Source: Xenopus tropicalis
Taxonomy: Eukaryota > Chordata > Amphibia > Anura > Pipidae
Assembly: GCF_000004195.4 (NCBI RefSeq)
Contig: NC_030679.2
Location: 28,819,712 to 28,883,711 of the forward strand
Length of the DNA: 64,000 nucleotides
Reading direction: 5' to 3'
Position 1 is the first letter of the stretch. Each line of letters begins with the position of its first letter. The position numbers and the translations under genes are program-made. Positions 57,850 to 64,000 of the stretch are shown here, piece by piece. The notes under the pieces are model-generated. The model ran no database searches, was not told the DNA's origin, and saw only the letters and a list, made by a program, of their open reading frames with translations.

Positions 57850-58440
57850 TCCGGAAGCCATGCTGTGCTGTACTAAAGCCTGATGCGGATTTGCTAGCTT
57901 AGGGAAGAGCTGAAGTAGGACAGCTCTGTCAAAAGATAAAGCAATGTTAGCATGAGTTTGCTTTAGGCTGTAGTTTAAAAGGCTGTGGGTAAAAAAAAAA
58001 AAAAAAGTTTGAAGGGACAGAGAGGCTTAAAATGCTCCCTGACTGTTGTCTTCAATGCATTTCGCATGGAGGTCTGTTAAAGACAGCTCATCTTTAACTG
58101 CCAATCAGTGTCATGCACCAATCCAAAGCTGTCAGTGTGCGGATATGACAGCACCGCCGATGCTGGATGTCTCCAAATTTAGAACAGGGATAATTGTTTT
58201 TATACTTCCTATTCCACCTCCTCCTTCTGTCATTTGCAGTAGTCTTAGCCACGCTGTCAAGCACACAATCCTGTGCCCCACAGGCACAGCACTTGCATAT
58301 AGAGGCATCTCCATGTAAAATACACGCACATCTAGCCTGCGAATAGAAAGATAGAGCATCACAGCAAGACCTTTCAGATCGGCTTTATCATCGGCTTCAC
58401 CCTTTTGCTGCCCTGGGGATTAAGGGCTAATACTCTATTT
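57850..58440. promoter_or_regulatory. Possible conserved non-coding element
   Basis: A long non-repetitive, comparatively GC-balanced block with AAGCTGTCAGTGTGCGG, ACAGCACCGCCGATGCTGG and TTTCGCATGGAGGTCTG. No repeat ends. Overlapping frames on both strands at 58046-58362 argue against simple coding. It could also hold an exon. Confidence 0.25.
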
Positions 58441-58946
58441 AATGCAGAGCAGACCATATGCAGCTATGCAGTTTATTTCAGTTATCTCCAATAAGGGGAA
58501 GTTGTAACTAAGGAAACACTTCTTTTGCTTGTCAATGACTAATCAATGTTGAATACAAGGAAAAAAGAAAAAATCATTTTCTGACTATTCGAGCAAAACT
58601 GCTACATTATGCAAGCTTGGAGAAAGGGCAGGGAGAGGGATAACAAGGCACAGGAAATAATCTTTATTACCAATCGCAAATCATAAAAGAAAAAACAGAG
58701 TACAAAAAAAGGACCCTTTTTTTTTATTATTACTGTATACCTTCTTCAGAATCAGAATTAATTTACAATACATCCATGTGGGCAGAATCATATCTTTTGG
58801 AATTTTAAAGGTCATCTGCTATGAGTAGCCACAAACACTAGTATGATTAATGTGTCAAAACTGTGCACATTAAAGAGCTATACAGGAAGCAAATGCCTTC
58901 TTTGATTCCTGTGCTGCCTTGTATAATTGTGCCTATTTCATTAGAC

Positions 58947-59985
58947 CAGTGATGTCCAACTGACAGCCCGTGGTCCCTCTGGCTGGCTGGCTTTGACTGC
59001 TTCCCATCGTGTAAATGGCATCAGAACTAAGATTAACTGGCCCCTTGCATTGTTCACACCTGTAAGTTCCGCTTAGTTTACACCTTTAAGAGCCTGATAG
59101 GTCTCCCTGTCTCCTGCCCTAGCTTGCCTGTGCCTGCTCTAACCTGTCTGTGTGCCATACTCTGCATATTATGCTGCCTATGTGTGCCATACTTTGCCTG
59201 CCCTAACCCTGCCCGTACTATGTCTGCCATAACCCTGTCTGTGTGTCCCATGTGTGTGTGTGTCATATCCTGTCTGCCCTAATCTGCCTGTATGTGCCAT
59301 ACTCTGCCTGCGCTGTTTCTGCCTGTGTTTGCCATACTCTGCCTGCCCTACAATGCCCGTACTATGTCTTCCCTACCCTGCCTATTGTGCCATACTCTAC
59401 CTGCCCTACCCTGCCTGTACTGTGTCTGCACTAACCCTTCCTGTGTGTGCCATACTCTGTGTGCCCTACTCTACCTGTGTGTGCTATACTCTGCCTGCCT
59501 TATGCTGCCTGTGTGCCATACTCTGCCTGCCCTACCCTGCCTGTGTGCCATACTCTGCCTACCCTTTACTGGCTGTGTGCTATACTCTGCCTGCCCTATG
59601 CTGCCTGTGTTTGCCATACTCTGCCTGCCCTTTGCTGCCTGTGTGTCCCATACTCTGTCTGCCCTATGTTGCCTGTGCGTGCGCCATACTCTGCCTACCC
59701 TTTACTGCCTGTGTGCCATACTCTGCCTGCCCTATGCTGCCTGTGTGTGCCATACTATGCCTGCCCTATGCTGCCTGTGTGTGCCATACTCTGACTGCCC
59801 TATGCTGCCTGTGTGTGCCATACTGTGCCTGCCCTATGCTGCCTGTGTGTGCCATACTGTGCCTGCCCTATGCTACATGTGGGTGGTTACCACCTGGCAG
59901 TGGTTTGTTTTGGGAGATGGTTAGGATGTGGAAATAGTTGTTAAGCTGTCCCTAAGGTGTGTAATTATATGCTGCGGGTTGCAGT
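58947..59985. mobile_element. Third hAT-like element with the 34-bp minisatellite
   Basis: Left end CAGTGATGTCCAACTGAC resembles the 36301 family end. An array of about 20 degenerate 34-bp units (GCCATACTCTGCCTGCCC...) spans about 59140-59880. The right terminus is not identifiable. The 227- and 210-codon frames come from the array. Confidence 0.75.
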
Positions 59986-60014
59986 GCTATCCACAGGGTA
60001 GAAGGAGCCATATG

Positions 60015-60110
60015 TAGGGATGAGTGAATTCTTTGGCAGGTATGGATTTGCAGCAAAATTCTACATTTCACCATCATCAAATTTTTTCGTGAAATGGCAC
60101 AAAAAAAAAT
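60015..60110. mobile_element. Fragment of the TAGTGATGAGCG MITE family
   Basis: TAGGGATGAGTGAATTC followed by GGTATGGATTTGCAGC matches the left part of the family. No right end. Confidence 0.45.
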
Positions 60111-60784
60111 ATGTTTTCATCCCTAAAACTTTTCATCCCAAAAATTTTTCTTTATACAGATTTAAGCCAAATAAACCTATCAACATTTATTCCCAACATT
60201 TTTGCTATGGTGTAAAAGATGTCTGTAAAAATGTCATGGGTACTACTAATTCTCAAGAAAGGTTGTAGACAATAGCCAATACATTTAATATTATAATTTA
60301 ATATTATAAACTGGATGATGCTTTATTCACAGGTTATAATAGATCATAGGGCACAAGAGGGGCCCCCTGTCATGGTGGAACATGGCAAGAGCCCATTTTG
60401 GCCATTTATTAGTGATCCTGCCCTCATGTTTTAAAATGCTGATTCAATAATTGCATAATAATAATGATAAACATCTTGTCCAATAAAAAAAAGAAAAAAA
60501 TCCTGTCCTAGCTAAGATTTTTCCTTTTATATTACTTGAATTTTTAAATATTTTACTTCTGAGTTCCTTCATGGTCAGCTGTTTGTAGCAGTGAAAAATG
60601 ACAGAACGATGGCGCATAAGTCATTTGGTTGCACCTGAAAAAATGTTTAACAGCATCCGATTTTACAAGTCATGTAATTTCTGCTATAATTAGTTCTGAC
60701 AAACGTTATATCATATATTATGCTTCAAACTACATTTACAATAAAATAAAAGAAAACAATAAAATATAAAATAAGAGGTGAAAC

Positions 60785-61367
60785 AAACAGTTATCCTGAT
60801 AGCTTACAAAATCCTTCTGCTGACATTCAAAGCCCTTCACTCCTCTGCTCCTCACTACATTTCTTCATTGGTCTCCCTACATGTTCCTGGTCGTCTCCTC
60901 CGCTCCTCTCAGAGCCTCCGTCTTTTTACACCATCCACACCCACTGCGCTCTCTCGTCTTAAACCTTTCTATCTTGCTGCTCCTTACCTCTGGAACTCTA
61001 TCCCTGAATCCCTAGGGAACACTCACTAACTCTTTTTGAGAAAAAGCTCAGCTGTTACCTTCTGGAGCACTAAAACATTATTTTGCCCAGTCCTGCGCTT
61101 AAGGGCAAATGCCCATACCTGATGCACTCTTACCTTCCAGTTTGTGCCTGTATGTTACCCAACCACTTAGATTGTAAGCTCTACAGGGCAGGGACCATAC
61201 CACATGGCACTTATTCCCTTTGCATTCATATATATTTATTCTATTTATTTATTTATTTATTATAACACTTGTCCTCCCTGTGTGTAATTTTGTATATTGT
61301 AAGATTGTACAGCGCTGCGTACCCTTGTGGCACTTTATAAATAAAGTTAAACATACATACATACATA
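60785..61367 (+). pseudogene. L2/CR1-group LINE 3' fragment
   Basis: The 60778-61029 frame translates to the end of a non-LTR reverse transcriptase: KILLLTFKALHSSAPHYISS at residues 11-30 and a YLAAPYLWNSIPESL motif (about 65-79), both typical of this group. The 3' end has the frequent words TTGTACAGCGCTGCG and CACTTTATAAATAAAG, then an (ACAT)n tail at 61350-61367. Only the last part of the enzyme remains, with no catalytic motif. Confidence 0.85.
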
Positions 61368-62163
61368 CCTTAATATTTGTTCCCCCCTCTTTCTTTGTTT
61401 AACGAATTTCAGTACATTGCAATGTGATCTTATGATATCAAATAAAATCGTCTTCACTAAACCTCTCATCCGATGTCACAATGAGCTTACAGTTATAATA
61501 AATTTTTTAAATTGTTGCAAAGAGGTGTTAAAATTTTAAGTATCATGTGTCCTTTAAAGCACATCATTCTTAAAGTGACAACTTTAGCTCAGAGGTCTAT
61601 TAAGAATAAAGATGACGGATTCGGCTTACCTAACTAACAGCAGAGCTCCATGAGGAAAACCAGTTTGGGCAGCGATAAGACCTAGAAAAAAGATGGGGAA
61701 AGCTCAGAAAAGCAGAGAAGGAGAGGATGAATGAGAAACCACAGACACTGTCACAAACGGAGCTGGCACCGATATTTCTCAAAAAAGCAAGACAGACCGA
61801 TCCTTACACAAGATGGCACCAGTGCATGAAAGAACAGAGGAGCCCACAGACACACAAACAGCAACCTCTATGATGCAGAGGAGGAGGCTGATAGAACTAC
61901 TTACCTGGTCAATCTTTCTTCAAAGCAAGATTGAAGGAAATTAAAAGAGATTTAACAATGACTGCATACAGAACAGAAGAGCTGGAATCAAATCTGAGTA
62001 AGCTGATCTGTAACCAAAGGAGCATACACTCTACTATACTAACCCACTGCCATATTTTGACAGAAATGCAAAGACAATTAGAAGACAAGGAGAACAGGAG
62101 AAGAAAAACCAACATTTGAGTCAGAGGGGTTCCAGAAACTATAAGAAATAAAGCTGTCCAGTT

Positions 62164-62570
62164 TAGTTTCGATTCGCTGAAAAATTTGCAATGCTTTTAA
62201 AAGATTCATGAAAGCGCGAAAATGTTTTTTTTTACATGCATGAAAAAAAATAATGTGCACAATAATTTTTTTGAATGCTTATGCTGTTTTTGTTGCGCTG
62301 TGAATTTTTCTGTGGCTAATTCTGGTGCCCGTTTTGCGAAACAATCCGCCAATGGCGAAATACAGAGATTTGCCACAAATCCATGCTGAAAAATTTAGTT
62401 CATCACCAGGGTCGGACCGGGGGGGGGGGGCACGTCCCACTGGGGCTTCTGCCTCATTGTGCGTAAATGAAGCTTACCTGAAGCGCATTGGGGGAGAGAG
62501 ACCGGAGGATCGGTGGAGCACCCAGTGGGGATCGGGTCTGGGCAGCCCAGTCCAACCCTGCTCATCACTA
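62164..62570. mobile_element. hAT-like MITE inside the LINE, itself interrupted
   Basis: Left end TAGTTTCGATTCGCTG is degenerate. The body has AATCCGCCAATGGCGAAA, as in the 33581 copy. The right end reads GTTCATCAC, is broken by the element at 62407-62560, and ends CTCATCACTA at 62570. Confidence 0.72.
62407..62560. mobile_element. GC-rich hAT-like MITE nested in another MITE
   Basis: Ends CAGGGTCGGACCGGG and CCAGTCCAACCCTG. Flanks TTCATCAC (62399-62406) and CTCATCAC (62561-62568) are a 7-of-8 duplication made from the host MITE's own terminus. Confidence 0.88.
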
Positions 62571-63872
62571 AAAGCCAGTCTTGTTACAGATATGTGACAG
62601 CATACTTAACAGAGACATAACAACACATATTGACATTGAAATAGCGCACAGAGTGCAGAAAACCAAAGCTGCCCCACTAATTGCACCTCACAACATCTTA
62701 TGCTGTCTGAACAGTTTTGCACTAAAGAAATAAATAAGTATCTAAACTAAAGAGGTCAGCAACCTCACATAGGAATTTAAGAACATGTCCACAAAGCGAA
62801 AATTGCACGAGACACCTACTCGCAATTAGAAAATAAAAGTTTGCAGCTAACAGCTATATTGGATCAATACACATACAAAGCTTATATGAACTGTAAACAG
62901 AAATCCAACTAATTAGGAGACAAGTGCAATAAGCACTTTGCAAATACTTTAAGGAAAAAACAGCCTCCAACAAATGTCACTTCCATCAATCAATATAGTT
63001 AAGCTTTCTAAAACTACTACCAATGCTTATACGGATTGAAGACCTTTAGATACAAAGGGAGGGATCAAATGAGATAGACCAGTTTATTAAACGAGCAAAC
63101 CTAAAGCCACTAAAGATGAGCAATAAGCAATGCTAGATCAACCCTTCGTGTTACAGGAGATCAATGATACTATATACATATTAGCAGTAGAAAAAAAGAA
63201 ATGACCAAATGGTTAAAGTGCCCTTTATTATAAAACATTCATGAAAGATCTAACCCCTCTAATGCATTACAACTATAATTCCATAGACAAAGAAGTGCAC
63301 ATTGCAATCATTACAAATAAAAGAGAAACGAATTTCACAAATCTACAAACTTTTGCTAAATAACACCTCAATTGCAAAACAACCCACCCACAAGGAATGG
63401 GAAAAAGAATTGAACACTACAATTCCAGATCAGACATGGGACAGAATCTTAGTCTCAATTCATAAATCCTCTAGAGCAGTCCTAGTTGAAAAATTAATTA
63501 TAAACTAGCCACTATGGTACTACACACCAGCAAAACTCAAAAAAAATGTTTCCTTGCTGCTCAGAAATGTGTCGGAGATGAGGCCTTGAAAGAGGCACAC
63601 ATGTCTTTATATGGTAAACATGTCCTCAACAATTTTGGGCTAAGATCTTATAAGATATTTCTAGAGTTAATCAGTAGAGATGCAGCATTTTTTTGCCAGG
63701 CATGGATTCGCAGCAAATACAGTATAGTGAGCTAGATTGGTCACAAAGCAGGCAAGTACACTCCGAAATACCACATAAATTGTAAATATTAGACTAGAAA
63801 GATGTTGTTGAGAAGATGTTTCAAGAATAAACTTTTCCTAAACTTTAGGAAAGTGCTGTCCAATTATCTTAA

Positions 63873-64000
63873 GCAGGCCATTCAGATTTAACCCCAATTT
63901 GGGCCTTCAAACCGATTATCCGCCCATGTATGGGAACCGTAATGGGCCTACCTAACTGATATCTGGCCTAAAAAAATTGGCCAGATGTCGAATGGATGGG
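63873..64000. mobile_element. TTAA-flanked MITE cut by the window end
   Basis: TTAA at 63869-63872 precedes GCAGGCCATTCAG. The body shares GCCCATGTATGGG and ACTGATATCTGGCC with the 42116 copy. The right part lies beyond base 64000. Confidence 0.72.

Larger units (their letters stand above)
61600..63665 (+). pseudogene. Broken L1/Tx1-like LINE with ORF1 and pieces of ORF2
   Basis: In order: an ORF1-like start near 61690 (MGKAQKSREGEDE, then stops); a coiled-coil-type stretch ending RQLEDKENRRRKTNI (about 62065-62117); after a MITE, the ORF1 C-terminal words IEIAHRVQKTKAAP and NILCCLNSFALKK (about 62630-62730); then decayed reverse transcriptase linker text (about 62930-63280); and finally WEKELNTTIPDQTWDRILVS (63302-63508 frame) with WYYTPAKLKK, the C-terminal ORF2 region. 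The endonuclease and the reverse transcriptase core are missing, so large internal deletions have occurred. Assignment by recalled motifs. Borders are approximate. Confidence 0.75.

Overview
The window reads as non-coding, repeat-packed vertebrate nuclear DNA. It is AT-rich and low in CpG outside certain repeats, has no long intact ORF, and carries many short inverted-repeat DNA transposons (MITEs), decayed LINE fragments and microsatellites. Several families, recognised from memory, are ones I associate with clawed frogs: TA-flanked elements ending CAGGTATGGG, hAT-like elements ending TAGTGATGAGCG, and Tx1/L1-like LINE remnants. An amphibian, most likely Xenopus, is the best guess. No database was consulted. 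No complete protein-coding gene, rRNA, tRNA or CRISPR array could be supported.

Layout. 0.5-4.8 kb: a 44-bp minisatellite, a SINE-like repeat ending in a perfect 40-bp-arm hairpin, a 46-bp tandem duplication and three MITEs. 6-7.6 kb: a MITE split by a 5'-truncated Tx1/L1-like LINE with poly(A) and a target-site duplication (TSD). 9.8-19.1 kb: hAT-like MITEs, a 34-bp minisatellite inside a hAT element, a 563-bp unit repeated three times, and two splice-site-bounded segments that could be exons. 20.6-30.7 kb: more hAT-like elements including a head-to-tail dimer, a poly(A) retroposon on the minus strand, and a MITE inserted into a member of its own family, which fixes its ends. 33-34.8 kb: five hAT-like MITEs in a row. 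36.3-39.3 kb: a complete 1,084-bp hAT-like element with an 8-bp TSD, a minus-strand LINE fragment, an ATCT microsatellite and another MITE. 41.3 kb: the best-looking candidate exon. 44-52 kb: hAT-like and Harbinger-like MITEs and two CR1-like LINE tails. One of those tails carries a MITE whose empty site is visible in the other. 56-64 kb: a MITE with five 113-bp units, the third copy of the 34-bp array, an L2/CR1-like LINE tail, and a broken L1/Tx1-like LINE with two MITEs nested in it.

Between the repeats lie single-copy blocks. Some look like candidate conserved non-coding elements, but that is a judgement of texture only and needs cross-species alignment. The strongest direct results are structural: exact element boundaries from TSDs, nested insertions and an empty site, repeated internal amplification of the same 113-bp and 34-bp units at separate loci, and a CpG-containing internal motif shared by MITEs with different ends.
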